Shown here: one piece after another, positions 39,411 to 49,814 of the stretch
Layout of the letters: every line of letters starts with the position of its first letter
How positions within the stretch are numbered: the stretch's first letter is position 1
Translations under genes and position numbers: made by a program
Source of the DNA: Shewanella xiamenensis
Lineage (GTDB): Bacteria > Pseudomonadota > Gammaproteobacteria > Enterobacterales > Shewanellaceae
Direction: 5' to 3'
NCBI RefSeq assembly: GCF_014647135.1
Contig: NZ_BMOP01000006.1
Coordinates: 151,929 to 215,928, forward strand
DNA: 64,000 nt
The notes under the pieces: generated by a model
What the model saw: only the letters and a program-made list of their open reading frames with translations
The model's database searches: none
Told to the model about the DNA's origin: nothing

Positions 39411-39806
39411 ATGCGCGTGACCCGCCTAGACCATTTAGTGTTAACTGTGAAAGATATCGAGGCCAGTGTCGACTTTTATCAACGCGTGTTAGGGATGAAA
39501 AAGTCCGTATTTGGTCAGGGCCGTATCGCATTAAGCTTTGGCGATCAAAAAATCAATCTTCACCAAGCAGGCGCCGAATTTGAACCGAAGGCAAACCTTG
39601 CTACGCCCGGCAGCGCCGATCTCTGTTTTGTGGTCAGCCACAATATCGAAGAAGTGATCAACCACTTAAACAACCTTGAAGTTGAGATTATTGAAGGCCC
39701 AGTCCTGCGCACCGGCGCCACAGGTCGCATCAACTCCGTCTATATCCGCGACCCCGATTTGAATTTATTGGAATTATCCGAATATCTGCCGGCCTGCACG
39801 CAGTAG
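39411..39806 (+). CDS. VOC family (glyoxalase-like) protein
   Basis: 131 residues. N-terminal RLDHLVLTVKDIEASVDFYQ contains the first metal His; SINLHQAG and SVYIRDPDLNLLELSEY give the second and third ligands of a typical VOC metal site. Divergent from DUF502. Substrate unknown. Confidence 0.85.
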   Translation: MRVTRLDHLVLTVKDIEASVDFYQRVLGMKKSVFGQGRIALSFGDQKINLHQAGAEFEPKANLATPGSADLCFVVSHNIEEVINHLNNLEVEIIEGPVLRTGATGRINSVYIRDPDLNLLELSEYLPACTQ

Positions 39807-39938
39807 CGTCTAATCCAATCATATTTAATCGGCACGAATAACCTTATTTCAGAATAGAAATACTATAAAATATTGTTTTACAAAAATAAATTTCAGCAAT
39901 AGCTAGCTAATAAAGTCAACAATGAACGGAATGATAAG

Positions 39939-40472
39939 ATGATAACAATACCCATCCTAGGTTTGCTTGAAGTTGATCCCTATGATGGCTGGCTTAAAAG
40001 CCAACCCATTGAGATCAATGCGCTAAGCGGTAAATTTGAGTTTGTCTTAGAAGAGTACGAAACCGACCCACAGGTGGAGGATTTTCACACTGCGGTGCAA
40101 CATTTTCTCGCCCTAGACCATACCGCACTCGAGCAAGCCCAAGACGCGATTTACCAATATTATCAAGATTGCTGCGCATACATTACGCCTGCGAGCGAAG
40201 AACATATTCATATTCCTAGCCCGAACCAAGTGTGGCGCCATATTGAGTTTGGCGACGAATTAATGGTGTCACGCCGCCTACATGGGGATAACGCCGTGTA
40301 TATCTCCCTTACTTGCCACTGCGATTGGGAGCCCGAGCACGGTTTACAAATCGTGTTTAAACAAGGATCAACCATCAATAAAATTGGGGCTTTTGATGGA
40401 CACCTTTCCCACGCAGATGCCTATGACGATCCTAGATTCGAAGACATGGTCTATGTGCCGTGTTGCAGATAA
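39939..40472 (+). CDS. Immunity-like protein of uncertain family
   Basis: 177 residues, acidic and soluble, with a C-terminal CHCDWEPEHGLQIVF and AFDGHLSHADAY. This resembles DUF6985/DUF2004-type proteins, many of which behave as immunity or accessory proteins of polymorphic toxin loci. No toxin is adjacent. The assignment is by eye and tentative. Confidence 0.55.
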   Translation: MITIPILGLLEVDPYDGWLKSQPIEINALSGKFEFVLEEYETDPQVEDFHTAVQHFLALDHTALEQAQDAIYQYYQDCCAYITPASEEHIHIPSPNQVWRHIEFGDELMVSRRLHGDNAVYISLTCHCDWEPEHGLQIVFKQGSTINKIGAFDGHLSHADAYDDPRFEDMVYVPCCR

Positions 40473-40581
40473 ATTCAGATCGTTTATCTGATTATCTATT
40501 TGATTTATAATATTTTTCATTTATAACGCTAGGCTAGTAACATAATTCTCGGCTGAGCATCAATTTATATAGGCTACTGTT

Positions 40582-41256
40582 TTGAAAGGAAAAGTTGTCT
40601 CATACCTTGCCGCTAAAAAGTATGGGTTTATCCAAGGCGATGATGGTGAAAGCTATTTTTTGCATTTTTCTGAACTATTAGACAAGAAAGATGAAGGCAA
40701 GTTAGTCAAAGGCAGAATGGTCCATTTTGATCCAACGCCCACACCTAAAGGCCTAGCCGCCAAAGCGATCAGTTTGCCCGAAGTCTTTATCAGGGAGCGA
40801 TTAGTTGACTTTTTTACCACTAAAGACCGCCACCCTAAAAACGGCACAGTGCTTGTTAGCTATCCCATTACGACCCGCTTTTTTAAAGACCCCAGCGAAG
40901 GAAGACGTCATTTAGAACAGCTTGCAAAGCATTGTGGATGCAATGCAGTACTGAATGTCAGCTTTGAGAAAGACACTTTCTCAAAAGGTAATTATCGCTA
41001 TACGGTACACGCCTTCAAAGGTGAACTCGCCCTAGTAACCGAGAAAGTTCCTGCTGACTCTCAAGAACTGGTTATCGCCTCTGCACAGTTACTCGAAAAA
41101 CGAAAAGCAGATGTAGAGCAGGCAGTTAAACAAATGAGTGAAGCCGAAAATTTAGCACGACAAAAACAACTGTCTGGTTGTCTAGGTACCCTTGCCATGA
41201 TCACGCTGATACCGCTCGCACTGGTGCTCAGTGCTATAGCGGTTTTTCCTGCTTAG
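40582..41256 (+). CDS. Cold-shock-domain protein with extra domain and membrane anchor
   Basis: 224 residues, starting at TTG (40582). A cold-shock domain ([20 protein letters not shown]) fills residues 1-66, a globular middle domain (about 70-160; [10 protein letters not shown]) recalls the YbjQ/heavy-metal-binding type, then a Lys/Glu-rich helix and a terminal membrane segment (about 195-222). The usual partner of such a CSD is DUF1294; this is different. Probably membrane-tethered nucleic-acid binding protein. Confidence 0.7.
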   Translation: MKGKVVSYLAAKKYGFIQGDDGESYFLHFSELLDKKDEGKLVKGRMVHFDPTPTPKGLAAKAISLPEVFIRERLVDFFTTKDRHPKNGTVLVSYPITTRFFKDPSEGRRHLEQLAKHCGCNAVLNVSFEKDTFSKGNYRYTVHAFKGELALVTEKVPADSQELVIASAQLLEKRKADVEQAVKQMSEAENLARQKQLSGCLGTLAMITLIPLALVLSAIAVFPA

Positions 41257-41377
41257 CGAGTTTAAAACAAGTCGATAGTGTTATTTATTAAAGAATATAT
41301 GGACGGATTTATAACCCATGATAACTGGCTTAAACTGACCACCGTGTTTGGCAAGCTATTTCACTGTTGCTTCCCCA

Positions 41378-41439
41378 GTGACACGCCATAAACTCATCCC
41401 TGAGGGCTCGACGGCGGCATCCATGCCGCCAACGGTCAC
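41378..41439 (+). repeat. Two-hairpin intergenic repeat, copy B
   Basis: Starts GTGACACGC, ends AACGGTCAC. Hairpin 1 CTCA-TCCC-TGAG (41393-41404); hairpin 2 GGCGGCA-TCCA-TGCCGCC (41413-41430); GGCTCGAC between. It lies in the 41257-41641 gap, between the cold-shock gene and the recombinase gene. Otherwise this gap holds no supported gene. Confidence 0.82.
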
Positions 41440-41641
41440 AGTTGCAACAATGACAATCTTTACGACCATTGAACTGTTCATCTAGCTAAAAACTTTTTGC
41501 CCCAAAGCAATTTAGCACTCCATTTTTAGACTCCGCTTTAATTTCATTTATACATGAGATTTTATAATCCATATGTGTCCAATTAAGCGCACCATTTCCT
41601 AAAATTTAAGTGTCTATTCATCACTACCCGAGGAGGTTTGT

Positions 41642-42238
41642 ATGGACGCTTGGAATAAAGGTCATCCCATGGGACAAAAACGACCTTTTAAATTGGAAGA
41701 GATTTGGCGCATTCGCACTCGTTTGGAGTTAGAGCATAATATTGCTGAGTTAGCGTTACTTAATCTGGCGATTGATTCAAAATTACGCGCTTGTGACTTA
41801 CTGCATTTGAAGGTTCAAGACATTACCTCAGCAGGCATCATTAATCCGCGAGTGCGTTTAACGCAACGTAAAACTCACCGTGAAGTGCAGTTTGAAATTA
41901 CGCTACCAACCCAACATTGTTTGACTTCTTGGTTACTTGAAAAGCGGCTCGTCGCAGAAGACTACTTATTTCCGAGCCCAAGGTGTGCTCATCAGCCGAT
42001 GAGTTATAGCTATTACCGCGCGATAGTCAAAAACTGGGCGCGTCAGTTAGGCCAAAATAGTGAATTGTACGGCACGCATTCACTGCGCCGAACCAAAGCC
42101 ACGCTGATTTACCGTAGAACGAAAGATATTCGAGCGATTCAAATATTACTTGGCCATGTCAAGTTAGATAACACCGTCCGCTACTTAGGTGTTGAGATTG
42201 AAGATGCACTGCGCATATCGGAATCCATTGAGGTGTAA
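41642..42238 (+). CDS. Solitary tyrosine recombinase (catalytic domain only)
   Basis: 198 residues of phage-integrase/XerC type without the N-terminal core-binding domain. Catalytic residues: Arg in KLRACDLL (about 57), HSLRR (His-x2-Arg), GHVKLDNTVRYLGV with the second His and nucleophile Tyr. A near-perfect AGGAGG lies 5 bp before the start. Such short recombinases are common in Shewanella and Vibrio, where I know them without defined targets. It begins the accessory island. Confidence 0.87.
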   Translation: MDAWNKGHPMGQKRPFKLEEIWRIRTRLELEHNIAELALLNLAIDSKLRACDLLHLKVQDITSAGIINPRVRLTQRKTHREVQFEITLPTQHCLTSWLLEKRLVAEDYLFPSPRCAHQPMSYSYYRAIVKNWARQLGQNSELYGTHSLRRTKATLIYRRTKDIRAIQILLGHVKLDNTVRYLGVEIEDALRISESIEV

Positions 42239-42458
42239 ATGGATAAAGGCAGTGGTTGTGTTGAGCGCCATTGCCTTGGTCTAATCGCACGGTAGCTCTG
42301 CCCCCAAAAAAACATCCCCTATTTACCGTAGTCAGCCTTATCGCAATATTGATTCGCAAGCACTTAAGTTAGTTGTTTGTTTTTAATGTGTTGCAATCAT
42401 GTATTTATTTTTGTATTTTGATTTGACAAAAAAGGAAAGTTAAACTAAAGGGAATATT

Positions 42459-45400
42459 ATGTTGCCTCTGTGGACACCGCACCGTCACTCATCTTTTGCC
42501 GCTTTTATATTGCTATTGGGGTTGTCTGTGGGAGCACCGAGTGAGGCGGCGCTGACAAAACCTGATGTTGAAATTGACCCTATATTGCCAAGTATTCCTT
42601 TACCTGTAGCAATACCTTCTCTTTCCAGTAGTCGTTTTTCGTCAAGTGTCGAATTACGCTGGAGTATTGATTGCTCTGTCACTGCCGTTAATATCCAAGA
42701 ATCCATCAATAATCAGTCTTGGGCATCAATCTATACGGGATTAGGTCAAGCGGATAATACAGCTGCCTATGCTACGTTTGCTGTTGGGGGTGATGTTTGC
42801 AGTGGTGATTGGTCAAGCAAACGATTATTGCAACTCCCTAATAAGACCCTCCCAGGTTATTACTATCGCATCAATGCTTGCAAAGGTTCATTGTGTAGCG
42901 CTTATAGCCCTTCTATTCTTGTTGGCACTCCTTCTGCGCCTTCTACCCCCTCGGCTCCAGCCTCTATCTCGACTCCTGCAACCAATACAACAGGGGCGTT
43001 TAGCGTTTCTTGGGCTGGCGTCAGTGGCGCTACGCGTTATGAGTTACAGCAACGCATTAATGGTGGCGTATGGGTTGCGAAATATTCTGGAACGGCCACC
43101 AGTTATGCTTTGTCGGGACTCGCTTCGGGCACCTATCAATATCAAGTGCGGGCTTGCTCAACGGCGTGCAGTGCCTGGAAGTTATCCAGCAATACTCAGG
43201 TCAGTTTGCCCGTGCTTGGCAGTGATTGGAAAAACCTATCACGGGTGACAGTTGCCGATGCGGGCGGTAGTGATATCGAGCCCGCTGAAGTTGTTGATTT
43301 AAGTGCGGCTGCGGTTAAGGGGCGAGCTGGCGTTTCAGGTGGCCAGGCAAGTTATCACATTCCTATCGATTTACCGCCAGGGCGTAATGGCGTTCAACCT
43401 TCGATATCACTTAGCTACAACTCTCAATCTGGTAATGGATTGCTGGGGATGGGCTGGTCACTCAATGCGGGCTCAAGTATTAGTCGTTGTGGTGCAACCT
43501 TTGCGCAGGATGGTTTTACCCGTGCGGTCACCTTTAATGCCTCAACAGACCGATTGTGCCTCGATGGCCAGCGCTTGATTGCCATTACTGGCACCTATGG
43601 CACAGGTAATACCGAATATCGCACTGAGATGGATTCCTTCACTAAAGTGGTACAGCTCGGCAATATTAATGACAGTAACAGCAGTTTTACCGCCTACAAA
43701 CCTGATGGTAGCAAGGCTACCTATGGCGCAAACGCCAACAGTCGCTTTGTGCCAAGCGGCTTAAGCACTGCACTCAGTTGGAAGGTGACTCAGGAGTCTT
43801 ATTCCAATGGCGCTAATACCATCGATTATCAATACGATACGAGCGTGGCGGGTGAGCATCTTCTTAGCCAGATTTTATATACAGGTGGTTTGGGCGCATT
43901 AGGTGATAGGAATGTCACATTTTATTATCAGCCTCGGACTGACAAGCGTAAAAGTTATCTGGCCGGAGGGCTAACAACCAGTACTCGTTTGTTATCAGAG
44001 CTTAAGGTCAATGGTGCAGGAGGACAATTAGTTCATCAATATCAGTTTGATTATCAACTGAGTCCGGCTAGTGGGCGCCACTTATTAAAGGCGCTAGCGC
44101 AGTGCGATGCCTTAGGCCGCTGCACACCGCAAACTCAACTGACTTGGCGCGATAGCGCGTCAACAGTTAAAGCCAATGAACTCCTCATTGGTGGGCAAAC
44201 GGTATTCTCAGGTGAGTTGGACATTAATAAAGTGACCCCGCATGGCGATGCTAATGGTGATGGTTCCACCGATTTCCCAGGATATGACTCAAATGCAGAG
44301 CAGGACATGCTGGGTCAAAATGGTTTTACTCATGAGAAAGCTTGCTATAACGATTATGTCTCCGATGGTTGGATTTGTGTTGCATTCGATGCGGACCATG
44401 ACGGTAAAGTCGACCCCTTTAAATCCATCAACAACATCTTACATATTCAATTATCTGCATCAGGGGCAGCTTCGTATGTGTCAACGGGCATCCCTTTTAA
44501 TCCGAATCGCTTTCCAAGCCCTGATAGGCTAATGAGCGCGACTGACCTCAACGGAGATGGGGATGTTGACCTGATGGTCTTTACTGTTGTGAGCGGTAAA
44601 GGCTATTGGCGGGCTTATTTAAATACGGGTAACGCATCAACGCCTTATTCCGCGAATTCCTTTCAATTAATCCATGAGACCGCAATAGACCCTAAACTGG
44701 GAAGTTGGCCAGCAAGACCTGAAGTTGATGTCACTATGGCGGGTGATATTGATGGCAATGGGATGGTGGATTTTGTGGTGTCAAGCTTGGGCGGCAGTGG
44801 TGCGGCGAATGCCCCTGTCCCCGTGTTGCGAAGTTTCATCTTAAATAACAGCACACCGCAACAATGGAGTGTGCAATGGTCAAGTGCTCCAACTTATCCA
44901 TTCCATACTGGGGATGGTTTTCATTTTTTCCAAAAGCTGATTGATATTAATGGTGATGAATTAGCGGACATTATTTCCTGGCGCATGGTAAATAATGACC
45001 GCGTGATTGGTTATGAACTTAATCAAGGACGCGCCACGTTTGCCCCTTGGGTGGCTTTTGCGGGCAATCTGCATTTGAAAGAGCGTTTCCATTCGGTGGT
45101 GGTCACGGCGCAAGAGCCTATGGATGTAATTTACCCACAATACTTTGACAGTATGCAAACGGCTGACATCGATTTAGATGGTATTGAGGAAATATTACTT
45201 CCAGGTACGAGGGTTATCACGGGTTGTGCCTATGTTATGTTTCCCGGTGGGACTTCGGGCAGCGGCATCAAAAGGACACTCTGTGGTGATGCGCTCTATG
45301 GGGATATGCCTGTAAACAGTTTTAATACGGTTCCCAGCAAACCAATTGCCAGTTCAGATTTTGATGATTCGATTTATCAATACGATGCAATTAAATTCGT

Positions 45401-48400
45401 GTTGCAAGCCGATGGCCGCTGGGGGTTGGTAAAGCAATCCACCCCATATTACGGCTCTGCCCATGAATCCCGCTTGGTGGATACATTTGGGGATGGTCTG
45501 GTTGATATGCTCACAACCTATGGGCCACGCGTGCCTGGCACGGGACAGTTTAACGAAACGTGGATACAAAACCCGGGTTCAAGCATGTGGGGCGCGCGAT
45601 ATGGCGCTTACCTCAGCCGTAACTATGGTTCGGGTACTGGACAAGCAACCAACGATTATGCCGCCACGGATTACCTGCAATCAGTGACGGATGGCTTTGG
45701 TAACAGTAGCGAATGGCGTTATCGCCCACTGTCAACAGGAGAAGGCAGTGCCGGGCAGGATAAACTCTACGCCACAGATTTCGATGAAGTGGGAACCGGC
45801 TATGTGCATTTCGCCTCCAGTATGTATGTGGTGCAGTCCTTCAAGCAAAGCAACGGACAGAGTGGCGAAAATGAAACCCAATATGCCTATAAAGGCGCGA
45901 TGTACAACCTGCAAGGACGTGGCTTTACCGGATTTAATCAAATCTGGGAAAAGGATATGCAGCGGGATAAGACCGTGCATAGCGTCTTCAAGCAGAAGTT
46001 TCCTGAGGTGGGACTGCTAACTGAACAAACGGTCAGCGTAGGTTCGACTACCGTTAACCAAGTGACGAACACTTGGGCAGATAATCCACAGCACACCCTA
46101 AGCGGTGTTTACCACAATATTCAAACCCGCTCGCTACAGCAAAGCTGGGATTTACAGGGCATTGCTTTATCAACACAAGAAGTGCAAGTGAATGCCAGTG
46201 ATGTTGATTCATCGGGCAATATTAAAAAGCAAGCTCAAACGGTTACAGATTACATAAAGGGTCAGGCGAATACCTATACCAGTGTCACGGAAACCGATTA
46301 TGTGCCCGATATTAATAATTGGTGGCTCAATAAGTTCAATTCGATAAAGACGAGCCACACTACTGCGCTGCGCAACTGGGGAGATGACCCCGTCGGCACG
46401 ATGGATAAGGCGCAGTGGCAATTGCAAACGGTCAATACCTGGGATAGCAATCATAAGTTACCCACTAAAGTGACTTATACCGCCAGTAATAGCAGTTGTT
46501 ATCGCGTCGAAGAAACCGGATTAAACAGTTACGGTCTGCCACTGTGGACTAAAACCACAGGGCAAAGTAGTACGTGTAGCGCCATGGCGGCAAGGCAAAC
46601 CAGTTTTACCTACACCAAAGACGGTACAACTCAGGCTGACGATGGTTATCTGCCTTACAAGGTCACCAATGCCAAGGGCCATATCACCACTACCGAATAC
46701 GATATGGGGCTAGGACTCCCCACCAAAGTGATAGCGCCTAATAATATCGTGACTCAAACCCAGTACGATGGTATCGGTCGTCCGGTGCAGGTCAAACAGA
46801 CGGGTAGTCCAACCCGCTATTTGCGTTATTTACTCGCCAATGAGGGGAATAATCCGCCCCAGGACAACGACAATATTCCTGTGGTGGTGACCCGCACCAG
46901 TGGTGCAGGTATCCCCGAAACGGAGCAATATTTTGACGGCCAAGGTCGATTACTGCGCACGGCAACTCAGGGCTTCGATGGCGGCTATCAATATCAGGAT
47001 AAGCATTATGATGCGCTCGGCCGCTTAACCCGAGAATCGACGCCCTATGGTAACGGCACGGCGGCAGACTATACCGAGTTCAGTGAGTTTGATGCACTCG
47101 ATAGACCCAAATTCCGCAGCATACCTAACGGTCAGTCCGGCGGCCTTGTGTCGACTTACGAATATAATGGCCTCACCACAGACATTACCGTCGGCGGTCG
47201 CAGTATGTCGCGCACCTATGGTAGTCAAGGCTGGTTATATGAAACCGTGGATGCGCAGAATGGCACCAACCGGTTTGCCTACGATAGCGCTGGTAGGCCG
47301 TTAGTTATCCGCGATGCCAACAATAGTGATATCAAGGCGACTTACAACGGTTTTGGGCATAAAACCCAAGTTATCGACCCTAATCAAGGCACTACCAATT
47401 TTGGTTACAACAGCGTAGGCGAATTGGATAAGCAAACTTACATCATGGATCCTGTCAATCTCAATGACGATGTTATCCAGCTATTCGGCCTGGATACTCT
47501 GGGTCGTATCACTAGCAAAACCACTTCAGGCGGCAGCGCGCCGGGTACTGCCACCTTCGTGTGGGACACGCTCAAACAAGGCTTACTCACCTCTGAAACC
47601 GAAAACGGCGTCACTCGCACTTATGCCTACACAACTGCGCAGCAATTGGCGCAAACCACAGTGACCGTTGATGGTGTGAGTCGCACGGTTAAACATCAAT
47701 ACGATAGCTTCTATGGTCGTCCTAAGGCACTCGAATACCCGAACGGCTTAACCCTGAAATATAGCTATAACGATTACGGTTACCTCGAGCAGACCAGCAA
47801 TGCAGCTTCTGGCTATCAATATCGTCAAGTCACAGCCATGGATGAAGCGGGCCATATCACAGGCGCTGACCTTGGTAACCGGGTGATGTCTGAATCCCGC
47901 AGTTATTACAGTGAAGGCACCATGGCGAGTGTTGAGGTGGATGGCCCGCTGGGGCGGATTCATGCGCACTACTATGATGGCTATGATGAGTTTATGAATC
48001 TCACCAGTGAACGTGATGGGGTGACAGGCATAACTAAGAGTTACCGTTATGACACGCTTAATCGCCTAACCGAGTATCAGTTTAGCAATACCAATCCGAC
48101 CTTTAGCGCCACAGTTAACTATGCCTACGATAAAGTCGGTAACTTCCTTAACAAGACCGACTACAGTGCCAATAGCACCACAGCCTACCGTTATGGTGGC
48201 AATGCCAGCTGTGCAGCGGGCAATAATGCTGGCCCTAACGCAGTGTGCCAGCTGACTAAGCTCAATAACACCACAGTAAACTTTCAATACGACAAGCGCG
48301 GCAATTTGCGTGTGGGTGATGGCCTCACCATGACCTACAATGCCATGGATAAGCCACTGAGTGTCTCTGGCCGTGGTGCCACCACCAGTTTTGTCTATGG

Positions 48401-49814
48401 CAGCGATAATATGCGCGCCAAGCAGAGCCGTACAGTCGGTAGCACAACCACAACCACTTATTATGTCGATAAGTACTACGAAGCCGACAGTGATGGTAGC
48501 TGGCGTGCCTACTTAGACGACATTGCGGTACTCAGTTATACCTCACAGCGTGGTCATTTGCTGCAATTTACTCTCAAGGACCGCCTCGGCAGTGCCACCA
48601 CCCTAGCGGACCAAAATGGCAATATTGTTAGTCAGCGCTATTTTGACCCCTTTGGGCGAACCGCATCGACAGGCGGTGGGCATCGTACTGATATAGTGAA
48701 TAAAAATACCCTGCAATCAAAGCTGCAGGATTTGGATGTGACCAACAAAAACCGCCGTGGCTTTACCGACCACGAGCATTTGAATGAGCAGCAGTTAATT
48801 CATATGAACGGCCGGGTGTACGATTACAACCTGGGTAGGTTTATGTCGGTGGACCCGTTAATTCAGAGTCCGACATCGACTCAGAGCGTGAATCCCTACT
48901 CGTATATCATGAATAACCCCATGTCTGGTATAGATCCAACGGGCTACTGTTCGACGGACGATACGCTGAAAGGTTGTGCCGATGGCTTGGAAGCGGGGAA
49001 AACTGAAGCCATCACCAATGCGGACGGCAAAACCGTTGGCCATATCGGCAAGGATAGCCAAGGTAATGTGCATATCAGCAATGGTTCCAGCAAAGGTCAG
49101 GCTGCGGTTGCCAACTCAATAGCCAATGCTGGTAAGACTGCTGATATTGGATCCCAGCAGCAGATTGCTAAAGGCGGGGGGAATGGTGGCACCAGTGGAG
49201 GGAGTGCGGATGTATTAACCCTCGGTGGTGCCGCTGCCGCTGCAGCAGGAAAGAATCTAAGCGCCAAAACATTGGCTAAAGGCGCCGCTGCACTACTAGG
49301 TGGTGGTGCAGTTATGGCAGGGATTGAGGCCCTCAAACCGACCAAAACAGCAACCGATGAAGAAATGGAAGCGCTTGCGGCACCAATTATTGCTGCAAAC
49401 ATAGCTGCGTATGAGAAAGAGCAAGCGGCCGCAATTTCAAGAGTAAGAACAGCAGATGGAGGAATAGTGCTTTACCATGGCACTGACGTTCAATCAGCGA
49501 TCAGATTGCTAAACGGTGAGCCGCTTAGTGCTCAGATAGCAGCTGGCAATAAAATAGATGGGCCACCGGGTTTTTACTTGGCTACTGACTATGATGACGC
49601 TGCATTCTTCGCCACTCGACGAGGAGAAGGTGCCGTCATTCAGTTTATAATTTCAAACAAAGCACTGGGCGGGCTAAATGCTAACGGAGCCTACTTTCAG
49701 AAAATTCCTGTTGGTGGATTTAGAGCGGACGGTTATGAATATTTGGTCCCTCCGCAAGCATTTGGAACATTTAACTCATATAGAAAGACTGAAGATATAG
49801 TAGCGACGCCATGA
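42459..49814 (+). CDS. Giant secreted SpvB/FG-GAP/YD-repeat Rhs protein with toxin-like C-terminus
   Basis: 2451 residues. Sec signal peptide about 1-31; two fibronectin-III-like domains (about 50-250); SpvB-type barrel with GRNGVQPSISLSYNSQSGNG (about 305-325); FG-GAP/integrin-like calcium loops (DANGDGSTDFPG, DLNGDGDVDLM, about 590-900); TcdB-middle-like region (about 1070-1180); YD repeats (about 1400-2100); Rhs core closing with GRFMSVDPL and IDPTGY near 2128-2160. After a Gly/Ala-rich hydrophobic linker comes a C-terminal tip (about 2325-2451) with LYHGTD and GFYLATDYDDA, resembling an ADP-ribosyltransferase pocket (His, Tyr). No VgrG or other T6SS gene is nearby. The tip has more AGA/ATA codons than the core. 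Function is inferred. Confidence 0.83.
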   Translation: MLPLWTPHRHSSFAAFILLLGLSVGAPSEAALTKPDVEIDPILPSIPLPVAIPSLSSSRFSSSVELRWSIDCSVTAVNIQESINNQSWASIYTGLGQADNTAAYATFAVGGDVCSGDWSSKRLLQLPNKTLPGYYYRINACKGSLCSAYSPSILVGTPSAPSTPSAPASISTPATNTTGAFSVSWAGVSGATRYELQQRINGGVWVAKYSGTATSYALSGLASGTYQYQVRACSTACSAWKLSSNTQVSLPVLGSDWKNLSRVTVADAGGSDIEPAEVVDLSAAAVKGRAGVSGGQASYHIPIDLPPGRNGVQPSISLSYNSQSGNGLLGMGWSLNAGSSISRCGATFAQDGFTRAVTFNASTDRLCLDGQRLIAITGTYGTGNTEYRTEMDSFTKVVQLGNINDSNSSFTAYKPDGSKATYGANANSRFVPSGLSTALSWKVTQESYSNGANTIDYQYDTSVAGEHLLSQILYTGGLGALGDRNVTFYYQPRTDKRKSYLAGGLTTSTRLLSELKVNGAGGQLVHQYQFDYQLSPASGRHLLKALAQCDALGRCTPQTQLTWRDSASTVKANELLIGGQTVFSGELDINKVTPHGDANGDGSTDFPGYDSNAEQDMLGQNGFTHEKACYNDYVSDGWICVAFDADHDGKVDPFKSINNILHIQLSASGAASYVSTGIPFNPNRFPSPDRLMSATDLNGDGDVDLMVFTVVSGKGYWRAYLNTGNASTPYSANSFQLIHETAIDPKLGSWPARPEVDVTMAGDIDGNGMVDFVVSSLGGSGAANAPVPVLRSFILNNSTPQQWSVQWSSAPTYPFHTGDGFHFFQKLIDINGDELADIISWRMVNNDRVIGYELNQGRATFAPWVAFAGNLHLKERFHSVVVTAQEPMDVIYPQYFDSMQTADIDLDGIEEILLPGTRVITGCAYVMFPGGTSGSGIKRTLCGDALYGDMPVNSFNTVPSKPIASSDFDDSIYQYDAIKFVLQADGRWGLVKQSTPYYGSAHESRLVDTFGDGLVDMLTTYGPRVPGTGQFNETWIQNPGSSMWGARYGAYLSRNYGSGTGQATNDYAATDYLQSVTDGFGNSSEWRYRPLSTGEGSAGQDKLYATDFDEVGTGYVHFASSMYVVQSFKQSNGQSGENETQYAYKGAMYNLQGRGFTGFNQIWEKDMQRDKTVHSVFKQKFPEVGLLTEQTVSVGSTTVNQVTNTWADNPQHTLSGVYHNIQTRSLQQSWDLQGIALSTQEVQVNASDVDSSGNIKKQAQTVTDYIKGQANTYTSVTETDYVPDINNWWLNKFNSIKTSHTTALRNWGDDPVGTMDKAQWQLQTVNTWDSNHKLPTKVTYTASNSSCYRVEETGLNSYGLPLWTKTTGQSSTCSAMAARQTSFTYTKDGTTQADDGYLPYKVTNAKGHITTTEYDMGLGLPTKVIAPNNIVTQTQYDGIGRPVQVKQTGSPTRYLRYLLANEGNNPPQDNDNIPVVVTRTSGAGIPETEQYFDGQGRLLRTATQGFDGGYQYQDKHYDALGRLTRESTPYGNGTAADYTEFSEFDALDRPKFRSIPNGQSGGLVSTYEYNGLTTDITVGGRSMSRTYGSQGWLYETVDAQNGTNRFAYDSAGRPLVIRDANNSDIKATYNGFGHKTQVIDPNQGTTNFGYNSVGELDKQTYIMDPVNLNDDVIQLFGLDTLGRITSKTTSGGSAPGTATFVWDTLKQGLLTSETENGVTRTYAYTTAQQLAQTTVTVDGVSRTVKHQYDSFYGRPKALEYPNGLTLKYSYNDYGYLEQTSNAASGYQYRQVTAMDEAGHITGADLGNRVMSESRSYYSEGTMASVEVDGPLGRIHAHYYDGYDEFMNLTSERDGVTGITKSYRYDTLNRLTEYQFSNTNPTFSATVNYAYDKVGNFLNKTDYSANSTTAYRYGGNASCAAGNNAGPNAVCQLTKLNNTTVNFQYDKRGNLRVGDGLTMTYNAMDKPLSVSGRGATTSFVYGSDNMRAKQSRTVGSTTTTTYYVDKYYEADSDGSWRAYLDDIAVLSYTSQRGHLLQFTLKDRLGSATTLADQNGNIVSQRYFDPFGRTASTGGGHRTDIVNKNTLQSKLQDLDVTNKNRRGFTDHEHLNEQQLIHMNGRVYDYNLGRFMSVDPLIQSPTSTQSVNPYSYIMNNPMSGIDPTGYCSTDDTLKGCADGLEAGKTEAITNADGKTVGHIGKDSQGNVHISNGSSKGQAAVANSIANAGKTADIGSQQQIAKGGGNGGTSGGSADVLTLGGAAAAAAGKNLSAKTLAKGAAALLGGGAVMAGIEALKPTKTATDEEMEALAAPIIAANIAAYEKEQAAAISRVRTADGGIVLYHGTDVQSAIRLLNGEPLSAQIAAGNKIDGPPGFYLATDYDDAAFFATRRGEGAVIQFIISNKALGGLNANGAYFQKIPVGGFRADGYEYLVPPQAFGTFNSYRKTEDIVATP

